Assembly (NCBI GenBank): GCA_021797955.1
Contig: JAJZYV010000034.1
Span: 1 to 10,127 of the forward strand
Length of the DNA stretch: 10,127 bases
Source of the DNA: Thermoplasmata archaeon
GTDB taxonomy: Archaea > Thermoplasmatota > Thermoplasmata > Thermoplasmatales > Thermoplasmataceae
Direction: 5' to 3'
Below, in pieces: positions 1 through 7,210 of the stretch. How positions within the stretch are numbered: position 1 is the stretch's first letter; each line of letters starts with the position of its first letter. Below the pieces are notes generated by a model, which had not been told where the DNA came from, made no database searches, and was given only the letters and a program-made list of their open reading frames with translations. The position numbers and the translations under genes are program-made.

Positions 1-778
1 CAACCTACTCAGGTGTAGATCGACCGGATTCGGGTCTTCCTCAAGTGACTTACGCATTTGTTACGTTACACCTCCATTGCTGTGCGTGTAATTGCTTTCG
101 CTACGGCTACCTCTCATAAGAGTTAACCTCGCCACTCAACAAAACTCCCTGGCCCGTTCTTCAACACGGATAATAGAACACCGCTCACTTCTTGTTAGGA
201 AGATCACCGCTTGAGTGCCCTATAAGTTTATCACTATCTGGTTTCAGGTACTTTTCACTACCCTTCCGGGTTGCTTTTCAGTTTTCCCTCACGGTACTTG
301 TACGCTATCGGATTTGAGAAGTATTTAAGGTTGGATGTTGATGCCACCCATCTTCCCACGCGAATAACGACGCATGGTACTCTGGAACTTCTTCCTCGTA
401 GCCTTCATTCTTGCTCTTACAGGACTATCACCTTCTTTGGTGGATCTTTCCAGATCCTTCTGATTCAAATGCTAGGCGTTGGGAAGAGTCCTAACTCCAC
501 ATCTTTTTCTTCTTATCAAAGAAAAATTCGGTTTGCCTTCTACCGCTTTCGATCGCCTTTACTAACGGTATCTCGATTGATTTCTTTTCCTACAGGTACT
601 AAGATGTTTCAATTCCCTGTGTTCCCTCTCCTCTCGGAGTGATATAAATCGGGAAGTCCCATTCGGATATTCCAGGATCAAGGGCTCCTTGCGCCTCCCC
701 AAGACATTTCGCAGCTTGGCACGTCCTTCATCGGCTCTCAAACCAAACCATCCCCCAGATAGTTTTCACAGATTGCAC
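1..778 (-). rRNA. 23S ribosomal RNA, 5' portion (partial)
   Basis: On the minus strand this reads as the 5' third of large-subunit rRNA. Recognisable universal segments, in order, are GATGAAGGACGTGCCAAGC (near 715-735), GAAACATCTTAGTACCTG (near 595-612), CCTTAAATAC followed by the GTACCGTGAGGGAAA stretch (near 285-335), GTGAAAAGTACCTGAAACC (near 244-262) and CTGAGTAGGTTG at the left edge. The segments keep the usual spacing, so I see no intron in this part. The rest of the gene lies beyond position 1. The mature 5' end is estimated at about 778 by counting back from the GGGGGATGG motif (748-756) as in E. coli 23S; it could be off by about 10 nt. The gene is transcribed away from the protein genes and has no 16S rRNA or tRNA upstream, so it is probably an independent transcription unit. 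Confidence 0.95.
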
Positions 779-1123
779 AATCCATTTTGTTGGAACATTA
801 ACTGGCTTCACTGATTAAATAAATAATCTCATACCCTTCCCCCATGATATATATTCAAGGAGTGCATCTTTTAGTGCGTATCGGTGGTATTTAACCGTAC
901 CATATTAACGTTTTGGTAAACACTCTTTTTTACTATTATCATTTGAAATTTCTTGCCTTTTTGTGTGATTTTTACAAATTTATCATTATGGATTGAAAAC
1001 CATCTCTCTGCCATAATCCAATCTGATCATTTGAGTGGCCAAATTTATTGTCGTTATCTTAACATTTAAAGGAAGTGGCGTCCGTAAATAAACTAAGGTT
1101 GTTCATAACCATTTATTCGGTTC
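779..1123. other. Intergenic region without a recognisable gene
   Basis: About 345 bp lie between the estimated 5' end of 23S and the stop of the PhoU-like gene. I find no 16S rRNA, tRNA, C/D-box pair or convincing ORF. The left part holds the 23S leader and promoter. The right part is AT-rich and holds an inverted repeat, ATTATGG (985-991) with CCATAAT (1011-1017) around a 19-nt loop. It also holds TATA-like ATTTAAAG/CTTTAAAT near 1064-1072, with no gene obviously served on either strand. No oligo-T terminator follows the PhoU-like gene on its own strand. Confidence 0.6.
846..896 (-). promoter_or_regulatory. Candidate 23S rRNA promoter region with TATA boxes
   Basis: The best archaeal TATA box on the minus strand is GGTTAAATACC (886-896), with a purine-containing possible BRE upstream. 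The usual spacing of about 25 nt predicts a start near 866-870 and a precursor leader of about 90 nt before mature 23S. A second AT box, GAATATATATC (about 846-856), would start transcription near 826. Between them and the rRNA is a small dyad, GATTA-N6-TAATC (813-828). Which box is used cannot be settled from sequence alone. The 3' flank of 23S, needed to see the processing stem, is outside the window. Confidence 0.5.
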
Positions 1124-2092
1124 TCAGATTCTTATCCTTAAGTTTTTCTGAACGTATCTATCCATCGTTATTTCTGCTATGTCTGTTGAATACATGCCCA
1201 CTCTTGAAATTTCTTCGAGAATGCCTGAAAAATATACATCTCCGTATTTCTTTTTCATCATTTCTGACTTCAAGCGAATGATTTCGTTTTTACCATTTAC
1301 TATTTGGTTCAGTGTTTTTAGGTCTGCTCCCATGAACGCTGTGGTCGCCTCTTGGAATATATCATTACAGTATTTCATGTATGAGATCAATTCTTCTCTT
1401 CTTCCATGATCCAGTTTCTCTGATTCCTTCAGAAAATTGCAGATATTAACTGAGTGATCTGCTACTCTTTCCAGTATTCTGGAAAAGATCAGGTTAAAAA
1501 CTATGTCATTTCCCTGATATTTTTCCATTGATATTTCCTTCATTATATAGAAATGATATCTGTCCACATCATCATCCCTACCTGCAATGTTTTCGAGCAG
1601 TTCTTTTTCCATAGTTCCTAATGCCTTAATGGTATCGTTGAGCATTAACTGCACATTCATTATCATTCTCTTTAATGCAGTTGAAAGGGAAAACGATTCC
1701 GCATCCAGAACATTCTGAAGGGTTATTGCAGTTGAGGACTCCTCAAATATTTCAACTCCCATTACCAACCGTGAAAACTTTTTCACTATATCCTTAATTT
1801 CCTGACTGATGTAACCCTTTGATTTCACTACAAGTACATCAAAACCGGAAATATAGAGGGATACCAGAGTTCTTGGAAGGATGTCCTCTTCATAATTTCC
1901 TGAAATTTCAAGCTCTTTTATTATCTCTTTTCGTTTTCTATTGTTAAGGTATATATTCAATGAATCTCCAGAGGATTCCATGGATAGTATGCTACCCTTG
2001 GAAATGTTATTCTGCCTTACCCAATCCGGTGGTAAAGATACTATATAAGTGGAGCCTCCTGTAATTTGAACCTTTCTGGTTTCCATAGACAT
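1124..2092 (-). CDS. AbrB/PhoU-type phosphate-responsive regulator
   Basis: This 322-residue cytoplasmic protein has the archaeal PhoU-regulator architecture. An N-terminal SpoVT/AbrB-like swapped-hairpin domain (about residues 3-50, opening METRKVQITGGSTYIVSLP) is followed by helical PhoU-like repeats. The metal-binding type motifs ERVADHSVNICN (208-219) and RVGMYSTDIAEI (297-308) are clear, as is a DDDVDRYH segment near 173-180. Family knowledge: PhoU proteins bind metal clusters and modulate phosphate uptake or signalling, and the AbrB domain suggests DNA binding. The target is unknown, since no pst transporter or phosphate gene is nearby. The start at 2092 is supported by a TATA-like AAAATATTTTAT centred about 26 nt upstream, which predicts a leaderless mRNA; ATG at 2086 is the alternative. 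The 47-bp gap to the gene upstream holds that promoter, so it is probably transcribed alone. Confidence 0.85.
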   Translation of the reverse strand: MSMETRKVQITGGSTYIVSLPPDWVRQNNISKGSILSMESSGDSLNIYLNNRKRKEIIKELEISGNYEEDILPRTLVSLYISGFDVLVVKSKGYISQEIKDIVKKFSRLVMGVEIFEESSTAITLQNVLDAESFSLSTALKRMIMNVQLMLNDTIKALGTMEKELLENIAGRDDDVDRYHFYIMKEISMEKYQGNDIVFNLIFSRILERVADHSVNICNFLKESEKLDHGRREELISYMKYCNDIFQEATTAFMGADLKTLNQIVNGKNEIIRLKSEMMKKKYGDVYFSGILEEISRVGMYSTDIAEITMDRYVQKNLRIRI

Positions 2093-2131
2093 AAGTCTAC
2101 ATATATATCCTCATAAAATATTTTGTCTATA
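2086..2131 (-). promoter_or_regulatory. PhoU-like gene promoter with repeated TAGAC boxes
   Basis: On the minus strand a TATA-like AAAATATTTTAT (2113-2124) sits about 26 nt before the ATG at 2092. TAGAC occurs at 2126-2130 and again at 2095-2099, 31 bp apart, about three helical turns. An inverted copy, GTCTA on the minus strand, lies at 2086-2090, so TAGAC-N4-GTCTA straddles the start codon. This arrangement could be an autoregulatory operator, but that is an inference from short motifs. Confidence 0.4.
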
Positions 2132-2139
2132 TAGTTTAA

Positions 2140-2901
2140 TTATTTTTTATATTGAAGTGCTTTCCTCTGGCTTTTGCTAATTGACTTGCTAAACAACACT
2201 ATAGCAATGAAGATTATTGCCAGTATTACGTATAGAAATACATAGTTGAGCACCAGTGATAACGTGAATTCAATTTCAGGGAAAATTATTGGTCCCCGTA
2301 CAAACCCGGTAGTAACATTCCCCTGTGAATAATTCAATATGACATCTACATAGTAATCTCCTGTGGAAATGTTACTAAAATGCTCACTTAAACTTATTGT
2401 CCCGGATAAAGCAGTGATATTTTTTAGAACAACCTGATCGGTCAAATTAAGAAATTCCCCTGAACTGTATAGAAGAAATACCGGTTTATAACTGTAAGAC
2501 TCATTTAATCCGTTAAAGGTTGCATTCACTGTAAATGAGTGAAAAGTTCCAGAATAGGGTGATATGTTAATGGTGAAGTTTGAATCTCCCGGAGTCGTTC
2601 CCTGAAGAGTTCCTGGATCAGCGTACATGACCGGTGTCATCATTACAGCTTGCAACACCAGCAGAATGATGAGTATTGGAATTCCATATTTCAACCTCTT
2701 CTTAACTCCCCAGGTGTCTGAAAAATGAACCGAAAAAAACAAAATAACTGGCACAAGAAAAATTATATAAACCAGAGCTGTGACATAAATATACAATATA
2801 ATTACACCAAGGGATGGAAGTATTGCCATTAAAGGCAGGGTCCATCTCTTATTTTTTTTAAGAAATAAAAGAAGATTTGGGTTTTTTTTATCGGTGTTCA
2901 A
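2140..2901 (-). CDS. Four-helix membrane protein with sequon-rich outer domain, function unknown
   Basis: I do not recognise a family for this 253-residue protein. The sequence shows a lysine-rich N-terminus, two closely spaced membrane helices (about 22-40 and 42-58), a basic loop with KKRLKYG (67-73), a third helix (about 74-92), a domain of about 118 residues and a final helix (about 212-237) with a basic tail. The positive-inside rule puts both termini in the cytoplasm and residues 93-211 outside. The outer part carries nine N-X-S/T sequons between 108 and 197 and a beta-rich pattern, suggesting a glycosylated, immunoglobulin-like fold. The start codon is TTG: an in-frame TAG lies three codons upstream and no nearby ATG exists. 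A TATA box, AAAATATAAA (2931-2940), predicts a leader of about 9 nt. Its promoter lies in the 59-bp gap after glnA. Confidence 0.7.
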   Translation of the reverse strand: MNTDKKNPNLLLFLKKNKRWTLPLMAILPSLGVIILYIYVTALVYIIFLVPVILFFSVHFSDTWGVKKRLKYGIPILIILLVLQAVMMTPVMYADPGTLQGTTPGDSNFTINISPYSGTFHSFTVNATFNGLNESYSYKPVFLLYSSGEFLNLTDQVVLKNITALSGTISLSEHFSNISTGDYYVDVILNYSQGNVTTGFVRGPIIFPEIEFTLSLVLNYVFLYVILAIIFIAIVLFSKSISKSQRKALQYKK

Positions 2902-2930
2902 TTCAATCTATACCTGAATGGAATTGAGAC

Positions 2931-2940
2931 TTTATATTTT
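2931..2940 (-). promoter_or_regulatory. TATA box of the membrane-protein gene
   Basis: AAAATATAAA on the minus strand lies 30-40 bp upstream of the TTG start at 2901, within the 59-bp gap after glnA. It predicts transcription from about 2910. It supports separate expression from glnA, although readthrough is possible because no T-tract follows the glnA stop. Confidence 0.45.
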
Positions 2941-2960
2941 TTCAGGAAATTTATCCATTT

Positions 2961-4292
2961 TTAAAGAACCTTAAGGTATCTGCTGATTTCCCATTCTGTG
3001 ACCTTTGATCTGAATTCGTCCCATTCCTTCTGTTTGACGGTCAGGTAATTACTATAAACGTGTTCCCCAAGTATTTCTTTCATCAAATTACTCTGTCTTA
3101 GATGGTGTATTGCTTCTCCCAGGCTCTCCGGCATTGATTCGATGCCATCCCTCTTTCTTGCCTTTTGATCCATTTTGAATATATCCTTTTCTGCAGGTTC
3201 TGGTAATTTGTAATCATTTTCTATTCCGTCGAAACCCATTCCAAAAACTGTTGCAAACTGAAGGTATGGATTTCCTGATGGGTCAGGGCATCTTAGTTCT
3301 ATTCTCTTCCTCATGTTAACCCCTGCGGGTACCCTAATCAGGGCAGTTCTGTTTCTGTTGGCCCATGAAATATACACCGGTGCTTCATAACCGGGTATCA
3401 GTCTTTTGTAAGAGTTTACAGTGGAGGCCAGAATTGATGACCCTGCGTTTATATTTTTTAAAATCCCGGCTATATAATTTTGTGCGATCTTGCTCAGCCC
3501 ATATTTGTCATTTTCATCATAAAAGAAGTTCTTCTTTTGATCCTTTGCCATCAGACTTTGATGTATATGCATTCCTGATCCGTTCACCCCATTGATCGGT
3601 TTTGGCATAAAAGATGCGAATAGACCGTGATTCTGTGCTGCATTTTTAATAACACTTTTCAGCATTGTGATTCTGTCGGCCATCAGCATAGCTGACGAAT
3701 ACCGTAAATCAATCTCCTGCTGGCCAAATGCTACCTCGTGATGGGCAGCCTCGGGTTCGTAACCCAGTGTTCTTAGATTCGTCAATATCTCTTCTCTTAC
3801 CTGGCTTGCTCCATCATTTGGGGTCTGATCAAAGTACCCACTGTGGTCTCCTGGTTCCGGAATTGGTTCTCCATTGGCATCCCTCTTAAAAAGGAAGAAC
3901 TCGAATTCGGGCCCAACGTAGAACTCCATGCCTTTTTCCCAAGCTTTTTTCAGATTTCGTTCTAAGACAAATCTGGGATCGGCCTGTGATCTTGTTCCAT
4001 CCGGATTGAAAATATTACAAATATACCTTGCAGCGCTCCCCTTACTGCTGTAAGGATAGGGGGAGAATGTATCCAGATCAGGGACCGCCCTCATATCTGA
4101 TTCTTCTATTTGGGCATATCCAGCCACAGAGCTTCCATCAAAGACAACACCCTCATTTAAGGCATCTTCAAACCTATTTTTTGGAAGTGTTAGTGTTTTT
4201 ACCCTGCCCATAATGTCTGAGAACTGCATATGCAAAAATTCAACCTGTTCCTTTCTAAGTCTTTCGAGACTTAACTGGATTTTATCTTCCAT
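2961..4292 (-). CDS. glnA: Glutamine synthetase type I
   Basis: ATP-dependent synthesis of glutamine from glutamate and ammonium; the family forms cytoplasmic dodecamers. At 443 residues it matches the short GSI-alpha subfamily (B. subtilis GlnA is 444) and lacks the extra 25-residue segment of the adenylylated type. Visible motifs are DGSS (52-55) in the beta-grasp N-domain, GPEFEFF (127-133), HHEVAFGQQEID (184-195) with metal-ligand Glu, the ATP-site segment KPINGVNGSGMHIHQS (231-246), the Glu flap PGYEAP with E303, and NRNRTALIRVP (312-322). Two regulatory residues differ. The position of B. subtilis Arg62, needed for glutamine feedback, is Gln61. The position of the adenylylated Tyr is Phe372. 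The ATG at 4292 lies about 24 nt from the TATA-like ACTTTATGCG (4311-4320), implying a leaderless mRNA. It is divergent from nnr across 58 bp. Confidence 0.97.
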   Translation of the reverse strand: MEDKIQLSLERLRKEQVEFLHMQFSDIMGRVKTLTLPKNRFEDALNEGVVFDGSSVAGYAQIEESDMRAVPDLDTFSPYPYSSKGSAARYICNIFNPDGTRSQADPRFVLERNLKKAWEKGMEFYVGPEFEFFLFKRDANGEPIPEPGDHSGYFDQTPNDGASQVREEILTNLRTLGYEPEAAHHEVAFGQQEIDLRYSSAMLMADRITMLKSVIKNAAQNHGLFASFMPKPINGVNGSGMHIHQSLMAKDQKKNFFYDENDKYGLSKIAQNYIAGILKNINAGSSILASTVNSYKRLIPGYEAPVYISWANRNRTALIRVPAGVNMRKRIELRCPDPSGNPYLQFATVFGMGFDGIENDYKLPEPAEKDIFKMDQKARKRDGIESMPESLGEAIHHLRQSNLMKEILGEHVYSNYLTVKQKEWDEFRSKVTEWEISRYLKVL

Positions 4293-4350
4293 GATCTACT
4301 GATAATAATGCGCATAAAGTTTTTTCTAACGGAAATGACTATATTATGTA
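4293..4350. promoter_or_regulatory. Divergent glnA / nnr promoter region
   Basis: Only 58 bp separate the two start codons, so the promoters must overlap. The minus-strand TATA candidate ACTTTATGCG (4311-4320) serves glnA as a leaderless message. On the plus strand the same AT block, around CATAAAG (4313-4319), would give an nnr leader of about 9 nt. A perfect 8-bp palindrome, ATGCGCAT (4308-4315), overlaps these elements and could be an operator. I do not see the GGAA-N6-TTCC operator of the methanogen nitrogen repressor NrpR. Confidence 0.45.
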
Positions 4351-5760
4351 ATGACAGATTGGTATGAGAGTAAAAGATTGGATATCAACTATAAATGGAG
4401 ACACGGCGATTTGTTCCCAATTATGTTGAATGCCGGAAAGTTTGTCTCAACCGAAATACGAAAGAGTTTCGGAGATAAGAGGAAAATTCTGGTCTTTTGT
4501 GGACATGGCAACAACGGGGGAGATGGTATTGTAGCCGCAGGGTATCTTTGCAAAGAGAATGATGTTAAAGTCTTGGTGTTCCAAAACAAGAGTGGTAATG
4601 TTTCTGATCTTAATATGAGAGCACAGAACCATTCAGAAGGTCTATCAATCAGCGTAAACCCGCCAGTGGAAGAAGTAGACAGACTAATTTCCTGGAGCGA
4701 GATAATTGTTGATGCCCTTCTTGGCGTTGGGGTAAGTGGAAAGCTAAAGGAACCCTATTATTCACTGGTCCAAAAAATAAACAGTTCGGGAAAAAGGATA
4801 GTTTCTGTTGACATACCAACCGGTTTTGGAACTGATGCCGCTGTTATACCTAACTACACTCTTACGTTTACAGATATGAAAAAGGGTATGAATGAAAAAA
4901 ATTCTGGAAAAATTAGTGTAGGGGGTATAGGAATGGATAATGAAGCTGCTGAAGAAACAGGTCCAGGGGATATGATATACTTTCCGCTGCTGAAACTTGA
5001 TGGGCATAAGGGGCAAAATGGTAGACTTCATATCTTTGCAGGTTGGGAATCCTCTGGAGCTGGAATTATTAGTTCAAGGGCATCTCAATCCTCATTGGTG
5101 GATCTTGTATCCATAAGCGTTCCAGAATCGAAGTATCAGATTTTTACTCAACGACTAACAGGTGAGATGGTAATAGAAACCAGTGAAAAGGAAAGGGAAA
5201 GTGAAATAGTGGGTAGGGCAAGTGCTATTCTAATAGGACCTGGACTTGGAAAAACCCAGAGTGCCAGAAATAAATTGGTGGAGATTCTTAAATTAAAAAA
5301 GCCCACGGTAATAGATGCTGATGCAATCAGAATGTGTTCTGAATTCCCTGAACTACTCCATGAAATGTGCATCTTAACTCCACACAGAACTGAGTTTGAG
5401 ATTTTATCCAAAGGATCGTGTAATGATGAACTTGTGAGAGAATTCACAAAAAAATTCCCATGCACTGTTCTTTTGAAGGGCCAACAAGACTTCATCACAA
5501 ATGGGAAGTTAGAACTCATGAGCACTGGAGGAAGTCCCAGGATGGCAATGGGAGGTACAGGAGATATGCTTGCTGGATTGACTGCAGGTTTCCTGGCAAG
5601 GGGGATGATCCCATTTCGATCCGCTTCACTGGCCTCCTTTGTCAACAAGGTTAATTCTGAAAGAGTTGCCGCTAAAAGATCCTACTGGTTCAACGTAGAG
5701 GATTTGCTTGACGAACTTGGAAACACCATGAAGTTTCTTCATGAATTCATTGGGACTTGA
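4351..5760 (+). CDS. nnr: Bifunctional NAD(P)HX epimerase / ADP-dependent NAD(P)HX dehydratase
   Basis: This metabolite-repair enzyme restores NAD(P)H damaged by hydration. The N-terminal YjeF epimerase interconverts R- and S-NAD(P)HX. The C-terminal ribokinase-like domain dehydrates the S form, with ADP as cosubstrate in prokaryotes. At 469 residues it is near the usual fused length. N-domain motifs are MLNAG (25-29), GHGNNGGDG (51-59), DALLGVG (121-127) and SVDIPTG (152-158). C-domain motifs are GPGLG (296-300), DAD (322-324), TPHRTEFE (343-350), KGQQDFI (376-382) and the anion-hole/catalytic GGTGDMLAG (401-409, D405). All key elements look intact. The ATG at 4351 is the first usable start; nearby ATGs at 4335 and 4346 are in other frames and stop quickly. 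It is divergent from glnA, and 37 bp upstream of an apparently independently promoted gene. Confidence 0.93.
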   Translation: MTDWYESKRLDINYKWRHGDLFPIMLNAGKFVSTEIRKSFGDKRKILVFCGHGNNGGDGIVAAGYLCKENDVKVLVFQNKSGNVSDLNMRAQNHSEGLSISVNPPVEEVDRLISWSEIIVDALLGVGVSGKLKEPYYSLVQKINSSGKRIVSVDIPTGFGTDAAVIPNYTLTFTDMKKGMNEKNSGKISVGGIGMDNEAAEETGPGDMIYFPLLKLDGHKGQNGRLHIFAGWESSGAGIISSRASQSSLVDLVSISVPESKYQIFTQRLTGEMVIETSEKERESEIVGRASAILIGPGLGKTQSARNKLVEILKLKKPTVIDADAIRMCSEFPELLHEMCILTPHRTEFEILSKGSCNDELVREFTKKFPCTVLLKGQQDFITNGKLELMSTGGSPRMAMGGTGDMLAGLTAGFLARGMIPFRSASLASFVNKVNSERVAAKRSYWFNVEDLLDELGNTMKFLHEFIGT

Positions 5761-5773
5761 TTTCTGTCACTAA

Positions 5774-5804
5774 GATATTTAACCTTCTAGCAATTTCTTG
5801 ACGT
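5774..5804 (+). promoter_or_regulatory. Promoter of the ANL-like gene
   Basis: The TATA-like GATATTTA (5774-5781) lies in the 37-bp gap after nnr. The usual spacing predicts a start near 5803, at the second of two in-frame TTG codons (5798 and 5804). This implies a leaderless message, and translation may begin at the second TTG rather than the first. Confidence 0.4.
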
Positions 5805-7210
5805 TGGATTCAAATAACAATATTACAATAGAAAATGTCGCGAATTTATTAAAAGAGGCGACCGTAGCATACGGTAGTTACTCTGCTGTTAACTATGGAA
5901 ATAACGCCTGGAGTTATGAACAAATTTACAAAATGGCACGGGGACTGGCTTCATCTATTTCAGATTCATTTCCGGTTAAGAAGGGACAGAAAATAATGGT
6001 AGTCCTTCCACCAAGTTTACAGTTAATCCTATCATATTTTTCTCTCTGGGAACTTGGGATGTCCCCTATTCCAGTGGATTCAAAACTGCCTCTAGAATTT
6101 ATTAAGAAAATTGCAGGAAGCGGAAAGGTGTCTGGAATCATTACCTTCGAAAGTTTATATGACAGGATCAGGGGTGAGGAAACTTCTAGCCTGTTTACAA
6201 TACTGACCAATCCTGTGGAATTTAGATCATCCTTTTCTGGGAAAAATCCGGACATGGATAGGGGCAGAATCAGGGGAAGCAGAAGCAAAGGAATGGAAGA
6301 AATGTGTTACAACGAGGATTTTGATGAATTTGAAATTGACCCAGTAACGGATATTGCTGTTTCAAATGTTGGGTGGAATGAAGACGGGTCCTTTAATTTC
6401 CTTAATTTTTCCCACCAGAAATTACTCAATTCATTAAACACGGGGTTAGGATGCTTTCCACTCAGGGAAACCAGTCCCTTCATTGTGACCAAGGAGCCAC
6501 TGAACGCTGTTGAAATAATAATTTCACAACTGCTACCTCTTAAAAAAGGGTGCAGAATGGTAATGGTTGAGGATGCTTCCAAAAATATTGGATATTTTAT
6601 AGATAAGAACAGTATGGATGAACCGTGTAACATCTGGGTCAGCAGAAAGACCTTAGAATATCTTAAAACCTGCGATTCCATGTCAATTGAGCGCCTGTCA
6701 ATAATTTATTCAAACCATGTTTACCAAGCTGAAGAATTAGATGCTTTTGGAAACAAGAAATCTTCAATTTTTTCTATGATTGAAGATGAAAACTTCTGCA
6801 TTCCCTTGGGTTTTTTGCAGCATTTGAAAAATGAAAATATAAATCGCTGTATAAAAACCCAGGATGATAAGAATGAATTAGATGTGAATTCATTTTCGGA
6901 ATACTGGGCAGAAGAAATGACAAAACTGAGAGGAAATGTTGACCTATCAAAGATATATCAGTTTAGTCCGGATTTAATCTATGGAAATGTGGGGACCAGG
7001 GGAAATAATTACCTTCTCGGCAACAGCGTACCAGTCAAAATGTTGGAAGACTGGTTAAGAACTCAACATGGATTTGAGGAAGTTTTTCTTTCCCTTGAAA
7101 GTTCGTGTCTTGAAATTAAGAAAGCGAAGAAGGAAAGCAGCAAATTGTTAGAACTAATGCCTGAATTTTCCCTGCCATTCAAATTTGCAGTTCAGAACAC
7201 TACTCAATGA
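5798..7210 (+). CDS. Degenerate acyl-CoA synthetase-like (ANL fold) protein, probable pseudo-enzyme
   Basis: This 470-residue intact ORF follows the order of adenylate-forming ANL enzymes. Residues 38-117 match the N-terminal core (WSYEQIYKMARGLASSI, then KKGQKIMVVLPPSLQLILSY and the LGMSPIPVD turn). Residues 185-209 align gap-free with the A3 phosphate-loop region: the flanks DIAV and NFSHQKL are kept, but the Thr/Ser/Gly/Lys loop is replaced by GWNEDGSFNF. Residues 394-430 resemble the A8 hinge (YGNVG, NNYLLGN) without the GRxDD residues. The protein ends at FSLPFKFAVQ, just before where the A10 catalytic lysine would be. It therefore should not adenylate substrates by the standard mechanism; a scaffold, ligand-sensing or regulatory role is inference. 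TTG is used as start (5798, or 5804). No ATG is available until residue 46, and TAA lies six codons upstream. The 3' end overlaps the convergent PadR gene by 11 bp. Confidence 0.7.
   Translation: MTLDSNNNITIENVANLLKEATVAYGSYSAVNYGNNAWSYEQIYKMARGLASSISDSFPVKKGQKIMVVLPPSLQLILSYFSLWELGMSPIPVDSKLPLEFIKKIAGSGKVSGIITFESLYDRIRGEETSSLFTILTNPVEFRSSFSGKNPDMDRGRIRGSRSKGMEEMCYNEDFDEFEIDPVTDIAVSNVGWNEDGSFNFLNFSHQKLLNSLNTGLGCFPLRETSPFIVTKEPLNAVEIIISQLLPLKKGCRMVMVEDASKNIGYFIDKNSMDEPCNIWVSRKTLEYLKTCDSMSIERLSIIYSNHVYQAEELDAFGNKKSSIFSMIEDENFCIPLGFLQHLKNENINRCIKTQDDKNELDVNSFSEYWAEEMTKLRGNVDLSKIYQFSPDLIYGNVGTRGNNYLLGNSVPVKMLEDWLRTQHGFEEVFLSLESSCLEIKKAKKESSKLLELMPEFSLPFKFAVQNTTQ

Noticed and set aside
271..642. 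123-residue plus-strand ORF
   Set aside because: It lies wholly inside the 23S rRNA gene on the opposite strand; its sequence is the complement of conserved rRNA.
1..778. Intron or homing endonuclease in 23S
   Set aside because: Universal 23S segments keep normal order and spacing in the part visible; insertions further 3' cannot be judged here.
1075..1409. Two overlapping plus-strand ORFs (1075-1281 and 1179-1409)
   Set aside because: Mostly antisense to the PhoU-like gene; low-complexity Ser/Phe/Leu translations with no motif or promoter.
5148..5648. 166-residue minus-strand ORF
   Set aside because: Antisense to the conserved kinase-like domain of nnr; Ser/Ile/Leu-rich translation without a domain.
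5926..6681. Minus-strand ORFs of 120 and 124 residues
   Set aside because: Antisense shadows of the ANL-like gene, with no recognisable motif.
5798..7210. ANL-like gene as an ordinary pseudogene or assembly error
   Set aside because: The frame is open for 470 codons and the alignment resumes in register on both sides of the lost A3 loop, which random decay or an indel would not give.
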